Shown: positions 44,403 through 51,904 of the stretch, in pieces
How positions within the stretch are numbered: position 1 is the stretch's first letter
How the letters are laid out: each line of letters opens with the position of its first letter
DNA from: an uncultured Rhodospirillaceae bacterium
Lineage (GTDB): Bacteria > Pseudomonadota > Alphaproteobacteria > Rhodospirillales > Casp-alpha2
Assembly: GCA_913030825.1 (NCBI GenBank)
Contig: CAJWCU010000003.1
Span: 1 to 64,000 of the forward strand
DNA length: 64,000 nt
Reading direction: 5' to 3'
Notes under the pieces: generated by a model
What the model saw: only the letters and a program-made list of their open reading frames with translations
Told to the model about the DNA's origin: nothing
Databases searched by the model: none
Program-made: the position numbers and the translations under genes

Positions 44403-45487
44403 TATTTCCCCAACGCCGCCGCCATGAGCGCCGGCTGATATCGGGCATTACCAAGAACATTGAAGCTCCAAGCGCATTCGTAGGTGCAGTTGCATTTGCT
44501 GGCTTTGATCCAAGCCGACAAGTCTTTCGCTTCTTGGCTCTGCCAAATTTCCTGGAAATCATAGTTGTGATCGCGAAGATTCCCGAGATTCCGGTCCAAA
44601 ACTTCGCAAGGCCGCACCAATCCGTTGGCTTCGATGACGCCGAACAAAGTACCAGCGTGGCATGGGCTCACAAACTTCGGCTCCACATAGGTGTCGGAGA
44701 TAATTTTGTTAACGATGACGTTTTTCTTGTTCATCAAACGGCCCTGCAGCGAGTCGATGTCATACCCGTTCAACCGCCCGCCCCGCAGGTCGCTTTGAAT
44801 CTGACGGGTCAATGTCGCATAGGCCTGCGCGATCTCTTTCTTGTGTTCGATCGGAATGCGATAGACGCCCTCGTCCCGCACGATGGTCGCCGTCAATGCC
44901 TTGATCCCGCGCTCCTCCACCAAGTGTTCGTATAGCGGCAGGACGATTTGATGGTTCTCATGGGAAACGGTGATGGCGATATTCGCCATGGCGTTCCCGC
45001 CAAGCGCGACCAAGCCGTGGTAGGATGCCATGCATTTTTCAAAAAGACCGTCGATCTTGCGAATGCGATCATGCTCGTCGGCGAATGAATCGATCGACAA
45101 GGAAAAAATCACTTTTCGGTCGGGGAATTCCTCCATCAGGGTCCGCGCAAACGGAATCATCCTCTCCGGCAGACTACCGTTCGACGTGATGAAAATGGAC
45201 CGGATATCCGTATTTCGAAAATATGCGCGGGCGATGTCGAGTAGCTCTTTGCGGGCAAACGGTTCACCGCCCGTCAAGTTGACGTTCTGCAGGCTCGGAC
45301 CCAATGTCCGCGTAAAAGTGTCGATCTCATCAATCGACATCTCTCCACGAAACGTCTCGGGGTCGTCAAAATCGATGAAACAGAACGAACATCTAGCGTT
45401 GCATCGATTGGTGACGAAATGAACCAAACTGACCGGGTTGCGTCGGGTCAGATGGACGTTCGAGATCAGCGATGCGCTCTTAATCAT
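44396..45487 (-). CDS. Radical SAM/SPASM protein
   Basis: 363 residues, ATG at 45487. Cluster motif CNARCSFC (about 29-36), then NLTGGEPFARKEL, the common SAM-binding GGEP block, and a C-terminal cysteine group: CHAGTLFGVIEANGLVRPCE plus CNCTYEC. Resembles SPASM proteins that modify sugars or lipid head groups in polysaccharide loci. The 5' end is duplicated: a 15-base repeat carries a second GGGG-TAAT-ATG 17 bases upstream, giving a six-codon reading frame whose TGA overlaps the true ATG. Co-transcribed with the GT2 gene that follows. Confidence 0.85.
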   Translation of the reverse strand: MIKSASLISNVHLTRRNPVSLVHFVTNRCNARCSFCFIDFDDPETFRGEMSIDEIDTFTRTLGPSLQNVNLTGGEPFARKELLDIARAYFRNTDIRSIFITSNGSLPERMIPFARTLMEEFPDRKVIFSLSIDSFADEHDRIRKIDGLFEKCMASYHGLVALGGNAMANIAITVSHENHQIVLPLYEHLVEERGIKALTATIVRDEGVYRIPIEHKKEIAQAYATLTRQIQSDLRGGRLNGYDIDSLQGRLMNKKNVIVNKIISDTYVEPKFVSPCHAGTLFGVIEANGLVRPCEVLDRNLGNLRDHNYDFQEIWQSQEAKDLSAWIKASKCNCTYECAWSFNVLGNARYQPALMAAALGKYW

Positions 45488-45512
45488 ATTACCCCGCTAA
45501 TCATATTACCCC
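45481..45512 (-). repeat. Tandem duplication of RBS and start codon
   Basis: TAATCATATTACCCC occurs at 45481-45495 and 45498-45512 (period 17 bases). On the minus strand each copy reads GGGG-TAAT-ATG-ATTA. The upstream ATG (45504-45502) opens MISGVI-stop, and its TGA (45486-45484) overlaps the true start (45487-45485) as ATGA. Confidence 0.85.
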
Positions 45513-45927
45513 ACACACACGTTGCCAGACTGGTTCGCTAAGCGAAGTGCATTGGCCATCCACCTAAGGCGCGCGGCACCATATTCCGGACCAACAATCC
45601 GAAATGGTGGACGACCGATCGATAATCGACGATGGCGGTAAAATTCCTCATGGGGTGATAACACGTAGGCATTCCAAGACCAAGCGTTTCCAAATCAAAG
45701 GCAGGTCAACTTGGACACGGCCGCGCAACTCCGAAACGACGCCCAATTCCCTATCCGCTGAGGCCTGAATCGTCCGCCCCTCCTAGGGGCGGACGGCCTT
45801 GAAATATCGACAGACAATCCATATGTTGACTTTTCTTGAGCTGAACATCTCTATGTTTTAAGCAATTAAAGCGCTGAGCACGTTGCGGCCCGATTTTTTA
45901 TTTTAAGCACGATCAGGACAGAGTCCA
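45488..45927. other. Intergenic region between divergent radical SAM genes
   Basis: 440 bases of relatively AT-rich DNA. It contains the upstream copy of the start-site duplication (to 45512), a perfect 10-bp hairpin at 45771-45795, and TTGACT at 45826-45831, which has only a weak -10 partner (TCTATG or TATGTT, 18-20 bases on). No coding frame is convincing. Confidence 0.45.
45771..45795. repeat. Perfect 10-bp hairpin without T run
   Basis: CGTCCGCCCC / GGGGCGGACG with a TCCTA loop. Stable enough for a terminator, but neither side has a T run, so it may be an RNA structure or a protein-binding site. Confidence 0.55.
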
Positions 45928-47550
45928 ATGTACGTCCCTACCAGCGAGACGACGACCTGCCCAATTAAAATCCCGATGTTTGAAGCGGTCGGCTGCGCCT
46001 CGGCCAAGCATGCCAACCATGAGGCGCGGTTGGCTAGATACCGGAGATTCGCGGAACAATCGCCGAAAATTTTGCTGCTGGAGCCGTTTTATCCACCCGA
46101 AGCCGCATGGGGCAGTGTCAAGGTCGAACAAGGATACCTTCCCCCACTGGGAACGATTTCGATCTACCGCTGGCTGCGCCACAAAGGATATGAAGTCGAT
46201 TTCATCGATACCCAGTTCGGCGACATTACGGAACAAGAGCTTCGGGCTAAGCTTAGCGAAAATCAGTATAACTTCGTCGCCATGCCGTTGTTCACGCCGA
46301 CGGCGACACATGTTTTCAATACTGCCCGCATGGTTCGCGAGACCCTGCCGGACGCTGTGATCGCTTATGGTGGTGTCCACGCCACCGCAAATGCCTCGTT
46401 GACGCTGGAGGAATCGCCGGAATGCGATTTTTGTATCCGGCGCGAAGGCGAGATCACCGTCGTCGAATTGATCGAGGCGCTTTCCGCCGGAGACACGACG
46501 TTTGAGGGGATCGAAGGCCTGTCATGGCGCGCCGATGCCGGGACCGTCGTGATGAACCCGGACCGCACATTGCTCCCAGAACTGGACGATCTGCCCTTGG
46601 GGATGTTCGGCGACCTGGACTTGGCCCGCTATGTACCCCATCCGACCCAATATATCCGCCTTCCGAACTACCCCGTCGTGATGCAGCGCGGCTGCCCCTA
46701 TCCCTGTAGTTTCTGTGAAGCCCATGTCGCCTTGGGGAAGAAGCTCCGCCTCCTGAGCCCGGAAAGGGTGATCGAAGAGCTCAAAATCCTGAAGTACGAG
46801 AAGGGTGCGCGAGGTATTTATTTTCAGGATTCGACCTTCACCATTAATCGAAAATACATCACCGAGATCTTCGAACGGATGATCAAGGAAGGGCTCAACG
46901 ACCTGCTTTGGTCGTGCACGACCCGGACCGACCGCGTAGACCCCGACCTTCTTGCCTTGATGCACGAAGCGGGTTGCCGGAACATTCTATACGGCATCGA
47001 ATCAGCGAACGAATCTTCGCTCCAAGTCATCAAGAAAGGCATTACCGCGGAGCGCCAGGCCGAAGCCGTGGGTTGGACGCATAAGGCAAAAATCACGATG
47101 ACCAATTCGTTCATTCTCTGCCTGCCAGGCGAGACGGAGGAAATGGTCCACAACACGATCAAGTACGCCAAAAGGCTTGCCGGCCAGATGAGCCTGTTCT
47201 ATCTGCCCGTGCCCTATCCGGCCACAGATCTCTATGCCGCCTGTGTAAAAGACGGCGGCATCAGACAACACCAGGATTGGAACGAGTTCCTGTCGATTGA
47301 TTTCGATGACCCCATTTACGTCAATCCGCTGATCGGCAAGGAACGCATGCAGTATTGGTACAAGCGGGCGTACATGGAGTACTACAGCTCACCGCGGGTT
47401 TGGGCGAGCAATGCGCGCGCCCTGATGTGGAATGGCGGAATCAACCGGTATCTCCGCGGCGTCAACGCGTTGCGAGCTCTTGTATTGCACCGCAGCGGCA
47501 ACATCTTTCGCCAAGCCTACCATAGCGCCAAGCCTCCGGCGGCATCCTAG
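45928..47550 (+). CDS. B12-binding-domain radical SAM protein
   Basis: 540 residues. The N-terminal domain (~45-190) has the cobalamin-binding-like fold pattern (KILLLEPFYPPEAAWG, LPPLGTISIYRWLRHKGYEV, VAMPLFTPTATHVF, IAYGGVHATANASLTLEES). This is followed by the radical SAM core with CPYPCSFCEAH (CxxxCxxC) near residue 257 and QDSTFTINRKYITEIFERM. A C-terminal region of ~110 residues with many aromatics (MQYWYKRAYMEYYSS) is unassigned. Relatives methylate unactivated carbons or do other radical chemistry on lipids, sugars and antibiotics. It is a single gene followed by the regulator promoter region. Confidence 0.87.
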   Translation: MYVPTSETTTCPIKIPMFEAVGCASAKHANHEARLARYRRFAEQSPKILLLEPFYPPEAAWGSVKVEQGYLPPLGTISIYRWLRHKGYEVDFIDTQFGDITEQELRAKLSENQYNFVAMPLFTPTATHVFNTARMVRETLPDAVIAYGGVHATANASLTLEESPECDFCIRREGEITVVELIEALSAGDTTFEGIEGLSWRADAGTVVMNPDRTLLPELDDLPLGMFGDLDLARYVPHPTQYIRLPNYPVVMQRGCPYPCSFCEAHVALGKKLRLLSPERVIEELKILKYEKGARGIYFQDSTFTINRKYITEIFERMIKEGLNDLLWSCTTRTDRVDPDLLALMHEAGCRNILYGIESANESSLQVIKKGITAERQAEAVGWTHKAKITMTNSFILCLPGETEEMVHNTIKYAKRLAGQMSLFYLPVPYPATDLYAACVKDGGIRQHQDWNEFLSIDFDDPIYVNPLIGKERMQYWYKRAYMEYYSSPRVWASNARALMWNGGINRYLRGVNALRALVLHRSGNIFRQAYHSAKPPAAS

Positions 47551-47607
47551 CCCTTAATATTCTTGTTTTTCAATCGCCACGCCCAAAATCCCCAGGGGAG
47601 GCGGCGC

Positions 47608-47637
47608 TTGACGTTCACGTCGTGAATGCCTTATGTT
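47608..47637 (+). promoter_or_regulatory. Promoter of the winged-helix regulator gene
   Basis: TTGACG (47608-47613), 18 bases, TATGTT (47632-47637), placing the start of transcription near 47644, 17 bases upstream of the ATG at 47661. The spacer contains the first of two palindromes. Confidence 0.6.
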
Positions 47638-47649
47638 CACTTCATGAAC
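47613..47649. promoter_or_regulatory. Two-copy palindromic operator overlapping the promoter
   Basis: GTTCACGTCGTGAAT (47613-47627) and GTTCACTTCATGAAC (47635-47649) are near-identical 15-bp inverted repeats whose starts are 22 bases apart, two helical turns. One lies between -35 and -10, the other over the end of -10 and the start site, as expected of a repressor operator. Autoregulation by the gene at 47661 is the simplest reading. Confidence 0.6.
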
Positions 47650-47660
47650 AGGGGGCATGC

Positions 47661-48308
47661 ATGTCGAACGGAAAATTTGACGCCCAGAGCCACAATCAGA
47701 TGGTCGAAACCACCTTGGACCTTCTGGAAGCGGTCGCTGAAGACGAGACCATTTCGCAACGGGGGCTTGCCGAGCGCCTTGGCGTTGCGCTGGGCCTAAC
47801 CAATGCCGTTCTGAAGCGATGCGCAAAAAAGGGCATGCTGAAGATCAAGCAGGTGCCCGCCAAACGATATGCCTACTACCTTACACCTCACGGGTTCGCC
47901 GAAAAAAGCCGGCTGACGGCGGAATACCTCAGCCATTCATTACAATTCTACCGGACCGCGCGCCACGAATACGACGAAGCGTTCCGTTATTGTGCGACGC
48001 GCGGCTGGCGTCGGGTCGTCCTCATCGGCGCGACGGAACTGGCTGAAATCGCATCCTTGGCAACAGCCGGAACTGACGTTCAAATTGTCGGTATTCTCGA
48101 CCCCGGTCGGAACGTGGCCGCCTTTTGCAATATTCCGGTGTTTCAGTCGCTCGAATCGGTTCCGTCACCCAACCGCCCGAATGCCGCGATTGTCACCGAC
48201 ATGACGAACCCTCAGTTGGCGTTCGACAAGCTAACCGCCCTAATGCCCGACGATCGTGTGCTCGCGCCGAAGTTCATGCGCCTCACGAGGCCGTCGGGGG
48301 AAAAGTAG
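47661..48308 (+). CDS. Winged-helix (MarR/EPS-type) regulator with C-terminal Rossmann-like domain
   Basis: 215 residues from ATG 47661. The N-terminal ~90 residues are a winged helix (ETTLDLLEAVAEDETISQ, LAERLGVALGLTNAVLKRCA, YYLTPHGFAEKSRL) like the MarR-type regulators found at exopolysaccharide loci. The C-terminal ~105 residues start RRVVLIGATELAEIASLA and contain VGILDPGR and NIPVFQSLESV, the pattern of a PglD-N or nucleotide-sugar-binding Rossmann domain. I infer that it senses a sugar nucleotide. The antiterminator gene follows after 16 bases, so one promoter controls both. Confidence 0.8.
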   Translation: MSNGKFDAQSHNQMVETTLDLLEAVAEDETISQRGLAERLGVALGLTNAVLKRCAKKGMLKIKQVPAKRYAYYLTPHGFAEKSRLTAEYLSHSLQFYRTARHEYDEAFRYCATRGWRRVVLIGATELAEIASLATAGTDVQIVGILDPGRNVAAFCNIPVFQSLESVPSPNRPNAAIVTDMTNPQLAFDKLTALMPDDRVLAPKFMRLTRPSGEK

Positions 48309-48324
48309 TAAGGGGAGTAGGCTC

Positions 48325-48819
48325 ATGATGCAATGGTACGCCATTTACACGCAACCCCATAAAGAATCCGTCGCTCTCCAGAACCTTCTGAAGCAAGGCT
48401 TCGACACTTATCTCCCACGCTATCAAAAACGCTGCCGCCACGCCCGGCGGGCATACACAGTCATGGCCCCGCTGTTTCCCCGCTACCTTTTCGTGCGGAT
48501 GAACCCTGAGGCTCAGAGATGGCGATCGATCAACGGCACTCTGGGCGTCAGCTACCTGTTGAGCGACGGGCCTCGCCCAATCCCGATCCCCGACCGGATT
48601 ATCGATACGATGCGCGACCAAGAACGCGATGGTATCGTTCAAATTACCTCCCCTTCTTTCGTCAAGGGTCAGAAGATTTGCGTCACAGACGGGCCGTTCG
48701 CCGAACTCGAAGGCCTATTCGAATGCATTGACGACGACCAACGGGTTGTCCTCCTGCTGGAGCTTATGGGCCGCATGGTTCGCACCCGCTTGCCCGGACA
48801 CGCCGTTTCCGCGGCCTGA
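48325..48819 (+). CDS. NusG/RfaH-like transcription antiterminator
   Basis: 164 residues from ATG 48325 (48328 is a neighbouring alternative). NGN domain MMQWYAIYTQPHKESVALQN, PRYQKRCRHARR, APLFPRYLFVRM, then a C-terminal KOW-type domain (FVKGQKICVTDGPFAELEG, LLLELMGR). This is a specialised NusG paralogue of the RfaH type: such proteins bind RNA polymerase paused at an ops element and prevent Rho-dependent and intrinsic termination in long polysaccharide operons. AAGGGGAG precedes the start. Immediately downstream a 151-base leader contains an ops-like sequence, so it probably acts in cis on the nonulosonic acid operon. Confidence 0.88.
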   Translation: MMQWYAIYTQPHKESVALQNLLKQGFDTYLPRYQKRCRHARRAYTVMAPLFPRYLFVRMNPEAQRWRSINGTLGVSYLLSDGPRPIPIPDRIIDTMRDQERDGIVQITSPSFVKGQKICVTDGPFAELEGLFECIDDDQRVVLLLELMGRMVRTRLPGHAVSAA

Positions 48820-48896
48820 TCTTCAGCGGCAACAGCGGCCGGCTCGGCCGCACACGACAATTATTGCGTTCCTGGTGAACCGTCCTCACCCGGACT

Positions 48897-48908
48897 GCGG
48901 TAGCATGC
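48897..48908 (+). promoter_or_regulatory. ops-like element in the leader of the nonulosonic acid operon
   Basis: GCGGTAGCATGC lies between the NusG/RfaH-like gene and legF. It matches the E. coli ops core GGCGGTAGCGTGC at 11 of 13 positions (reading TGCGGTAGCATGC). The position is what RfaH-type recruitment requires. The distance of this alphaproteobacterial protein from E. coli RfaH is the main doubt. Confidence 0.4.
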
Positions 48909-48970
48909 TTAAACGTCGCCATCTCCGCGTCCTTCGCCTCCGCCCAAAAAAACTCAGCAGCCCAATCAGC

Positions 48971-49687
48971 ATGATCGACGGAAAAACGTGCCTTGGCGTG
49001 GTCGTCGCCCGCGGTGGTTCGAAAGGGCTACCGGGCAAGAATATTGCCGATCTCGCCGGTCGGCCGCTGGTTGCCTGGAGCGTCGCCGCGGCAAAAGCCT
49101 CCGCGTATCTCGACCGGACAATTCTGTCTTCCGACGATCAAGCGATCATCGCGGCCGCCCAAAACGCCGGCTGCGATGTCCCGTTCCTGCGCCCATCAGC
49201 GCTGGCGGCGGACGACAGCCCGGTCTCCGACGCCCTGATCCACGCGCTGGATAATCTGGATCAAGAATTCGACTATGTCGTTCTGCTGGCGGCGACGTCT
49301 CCCCTTCGCAATGCCGCCGATATCGACGCCTGCATTTCCGCATGCCACTCCGGCGCCGTCAGCGCGGTTTCGGTGACGGAGACAGCGACGCCGCCGGAAT
49401 GGATATGCCGCCTGGATGCTGGCCGTCGCCTTGTCCCCGTCATTCCCGGCGACGGCCTTTGCCATCGCCGCCAAGACTATTCCCCCGCCTATCTGCCCAA
49501 CGGCGCCGTATATGTCGCCCGCGTGGATTGGTTCCGGCATCATATGACGTTTTACGGTGCCGACACCATCGCCAGCATCATGCCGGCGGAACGCGCCATC
49601 GATATCGACGGCGAGTTCGACCTCATGATGGCCAGATTTCTCGTTGGCGACGCCGCCACATCCACCGAGGGCACCCCCGCCCCATGA
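48971..49687 (+). CDS. legF: Acylneuraminate/legionaminate cytidylyltransferase
   Basis: 238 residues from ATG 48971. The CMP-NulO synthetase motifs are VVARGGSKGLPGKNI (nucleotide P-loop-like), LLAATSPLRN (QPTSPLR equivalent), RRQDYSPAYLPNGAVYVA and AIDIDGEFDLMMA with the metal-binding DxD. It activates a nonulosonic acid with CTP to the CMP-sugar. With the legB, legC and legG/legI partners downstream, a CMP-legionaminic acid product is more likely than CMP-Neu5Ac. Its TGA overlaps the ATG of legB (ATGA at 49684). Confidence 0.9.
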   Translation: MIDGKTCLGVVVARGGSKGLPGKNIADLAGRPLVAWSVAAAKASAYLDRTILSSDDQAIIAAAQNAGCDVPFLRPSALAADDSPVSDALIHALDNLDQEFDYVVLLAATSPLRNAADIDACISACHSGAVSAVSVTETATPPEWICRLDAGRRLVPVIPGDGLCHRRQDYSPAYLPNGAVYVARVDWFRHHMTFYGADTIASIMPAERAIDIDGEFDLMMARFLVGDAATSTEGTPAP

Positions 49688-50694
49688 CCCCATCCCGCAA
49701 ACGAATCCTGGTGACCGGCGCCGACGGTTTCATCGGCTCCCACCTGACCGAGGCGCTGGTCCGGCGCGGCCACGACGTCCGGGCCTTTGTCTATTACAAC
49801 TCCTTCAATTCCTGGGGCTGGCTGGACCATGCGGACCAGGACGTGAAGGACGCCATCGACGTTTTCGCCGGCGACGTGCGCGATGCCCACGGCATGCGCC
49901 AAGCGATGGACGGGCGCGACGTGGTCCTGCATCTGGCGGCGCTGATCGCGATACCCTATTCCTATCATTCGCCGGCGACCTACGTGGAAACCAATATCCA
50001 GGGGACGTTGAACGTCCTGCAGGCCGCCGCCGACCGGGGCGGCGTCCACGTCGTCCATACCTCGACGAGCGAGGTCTACGGAACGGCGCAGTTCGTCCCG
50101 ATCACAGAGGACCATCCCCTGCAGGCCCAATCGCCCTATTCGGCGACCAAGATCGCCGCGGACCAGATGGCGCTCGCCTTTCACCGCTCGTTCGAAACGC
50201 CGGTCGCCGTTCTTCGGCCATTCAACACCTACGGCCCGCGGCAGTCGGCGCGCGCCGTGCTGCCGACGATCATCACCCAGGCGCTGTCCGGACAGCCGCG
50301 GCTGCGCCTGGGCGACCTGCATCCGACGCGCGATTTCACCTTCGTCTCGGACACCGTCCGGGCCTTCGTGATGATGGCCGAAAGCGGCCTGGGCCTGGGC
50401 GAGGTCATCAATACCGGCAGCAACTTCGAAATCTCCATCGGCGACGCCGTCAAGGCCATCGCCGAGGTGACCGGCAGCCCGTTGGAGGTCGAAACCGACG
50501 AACAGCGCCGGCGCCCCGAGAAAAGCGAGGTCGAACGCCTTTGGGCCGACAATACGAAGGCCCGCGAGGTGCTCGGATGGGTGCCGGAATACGGCGGCCT
50601 GGACGGCTTCAAGCGGGGCATCGCGGAAACCGTCGACTGGTTCCGCCGGTCCGGCCATATCGCGCGCTATAAGGCCGACCGATACAATGTCTAA
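49684..50694 (+). CDS. legB: NDP-GlcNAc 4,6-dehydratase, LegB-type (extended SDR)
   Basis: 336 residues. Extended SDR with ILVTGADGFIGSHL (GxxGxxG), HTSTSEVYGTAQ, and the catalytic YxxxK in SPYSATKIAADQM. The RPFNTYGPRQSARAVLPTII and DFTFVSDTVRAF blocks match LegB/PglF-short-type 4,6-dehydratases working on GDP- or UDP-N-acetylglucosamine. It makes the 4-keto-6-deoxy intermediate for LegC. Overlaps legF by 4 and legC by 8 bases. The nucleotide is probably GDP because a PtmE-type guanylyltransferase is encoded in the same operon. Confidence 0.9.
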   Translation: MTPSRKRILVTGADGFIGSHLTEALVRRGHDVRAFVYYNSFNSWGWLDHADQDVKDAIDVFAGDVRDAHGMRQAMDGRDVVLHLAALIAIPYSYHSPATYVETNIQGTLNVLQAAADRGGVHVVHTSTSEVYGTAQFVPITEDHPLQAQSPYSATKIAADQMALAFHRSFETPVAVLRPFNTYGPRQSARAVLPTIITQALSGQPRLRLGDLHPTRDFTFVSDTVRAFVMMAESGLGLGEVINTGSNFEISIGDAVKAIAEVTGSPLEVETDEQRRRPEKSEVERLWADNTKAREVLGWVPEYGGLDGFKRGIAETVDWFRRSGHIARYKADRYNV

Positions 50695-51901
50695 ACCCGG
50701 CACCGCCCGCGATCCCGGCGGCGACGCCGCCACCCTGGCGGCGGGCCGCCTGACCGGCTTCCTGCGCGGCGACCTCGGCATCGACGGCCCGGTCGCCATG
50801 CACGAACCGTCCTTCGAAGGCAACGAATGGGCCTATGTGAAGGATTGCCTCGACAGCGGATGGGTGTCGTCGGCCGGCGCCTATGTGGAGCGCATCGAAC
50901 GGATGACCGCCAAGGCCTGCGGCGCGGCCCACGGCGTCGCCGTCGTCAACGGCACGGCGGGGCTCCATGCGGCGCTGCTTGCCGTCGGCGTCGGGGCGGA
51001 CGACCTGGTGGTCTGCCCGGCGCTGACCTTTATCGCCACGGCCAACGCCGTCAGCTATTGCGGCGCCCAACCGTTGTTCGTCGACATCGAACCGGCGACG
51101 GGGGCGATCGACCCGGCGGGCCTGGCCGCCCTGTTCGAAAGCGAATGCGCGGCCGGCCCGAACGGCCTTGTCCATTCACCGAGCGGCCGGCGCGTCGCCG
51201 CGATCCTGCCGGTCCATCTGTTCGGCCACCCGGCCGACATGGCGGCGCTCAACGCCCTTGCCGGGGCCCATGGCCTGCCTGTCGTCGAGGACGCCGCCGA
51301 GGCCCTGGGCAGCCGTTACCGGGACCGCGGCTGCGGCAGCCTGGGGACCGCCGGGGTCATCAGCTTCAACGGCAACAAGACCGTCACCACGGGCGGCGGC
51401 GGCGTGATCGTCACCGACGACGCCGGGCTGGCCGAACGTCTCAAACACCTGACGACCACCGCGCGGGTCGCCGACCGCTGGTGGTTCGACCATGACGACG
51501 TCGGCTTCAACTACCGGATGCCCAATATCAACGCGGCCCTGGGATCCGCCCAGTTGGAACAGCTCCCCGCCTTCATCCGGCGCAAACGCGACCTGGCGAC
51601 GCGTTATCGCGCGCTGTTCGGCGATATCGCCGGGGTCGAAATGTTTGCCGAACCGGCGGGCTGCGACAGCAACTTCTGGCTCAACGCGCTGATGTTCGAA
51701 AGCGCCCGCGAACGCGACGACTTCCTCGGCCTGACCCACGACGCGGGGATCGAAACCCGGCCCTGCTGGCGCCTGATCCCGGACACCGCCGCCTATGAAG
51801 ACGCGCCGCGGGCGGGCGACCTGGGCGTCGCGCGGTCGTTCGTCGAACGCCTGGTCAACATCCCGAGCGGGCCGCGCCTGCTGCGCCCGGCGGCGGGCTG
51901 A
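50687..51901 (+). CDS. legC: PLP-dependent aminotransferase, LegC-type (DegT/DnrJ/EryC1)
   Basis: 404 residues. Fold type I sugar aminotransferase with the PLP lysine Lys231 in ISFNGNKTVTTGGGG, EDAAEALGS for the cofactor, and MHEPSFEGNEWAYVKDCLDSGWVSS at the N terminus, which is characteristic of the LegC subgroup. It transfers an amino group to C4 of the 4-keto-6-deoxy sugar made by LegB. Overlaps the legB end by 8 bases and precedes the fusion gene by 3. Confidence 0.92.
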   Translation: MSKPGTARDPGGDAATLAAGRLTGFLRGDLGIDGPVAMHEPSFEGNEWAYVKDCLDSGWVSSAGAYVERIERMTAKACGAAHGVAVVNGTAGLHAALLAVGVGADDLVVCPALTFIATANAVSYCGAQPLFVDIEPATGAIDPAGLAALFESECAAGPNGLVHSPSGRRVAAILPVHLFGHPADMAALNALAGAHGLPVVEDAAEALGSRYRDRGCGSLGTAGVISFNGNKTVTTGGGGVIVTDDAGLAERLKHLTTTARVADRWWFDHDDVGFNYRMPNINAALGSAQLEQLPAFIRRKRDLATRYRALFGDIAGVEMFAEPAGCDSNFWLNALMFESARERDDFLGLTHDAGIETRPCWRLIPDTAAYEDAPRAGDLGVARSFVERLVNIPSGPRLLRPAAG

Positions 51902-51904
51902 GCG

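Noticed and set aside
45488..45927. Cobalamin riboswitch upstream of the B12-binding radical SAM gene
   Set aside because: A single hairpin and an AT-rich stretch are visible, but no B12-box-like sequence or typical multi-stem layout.
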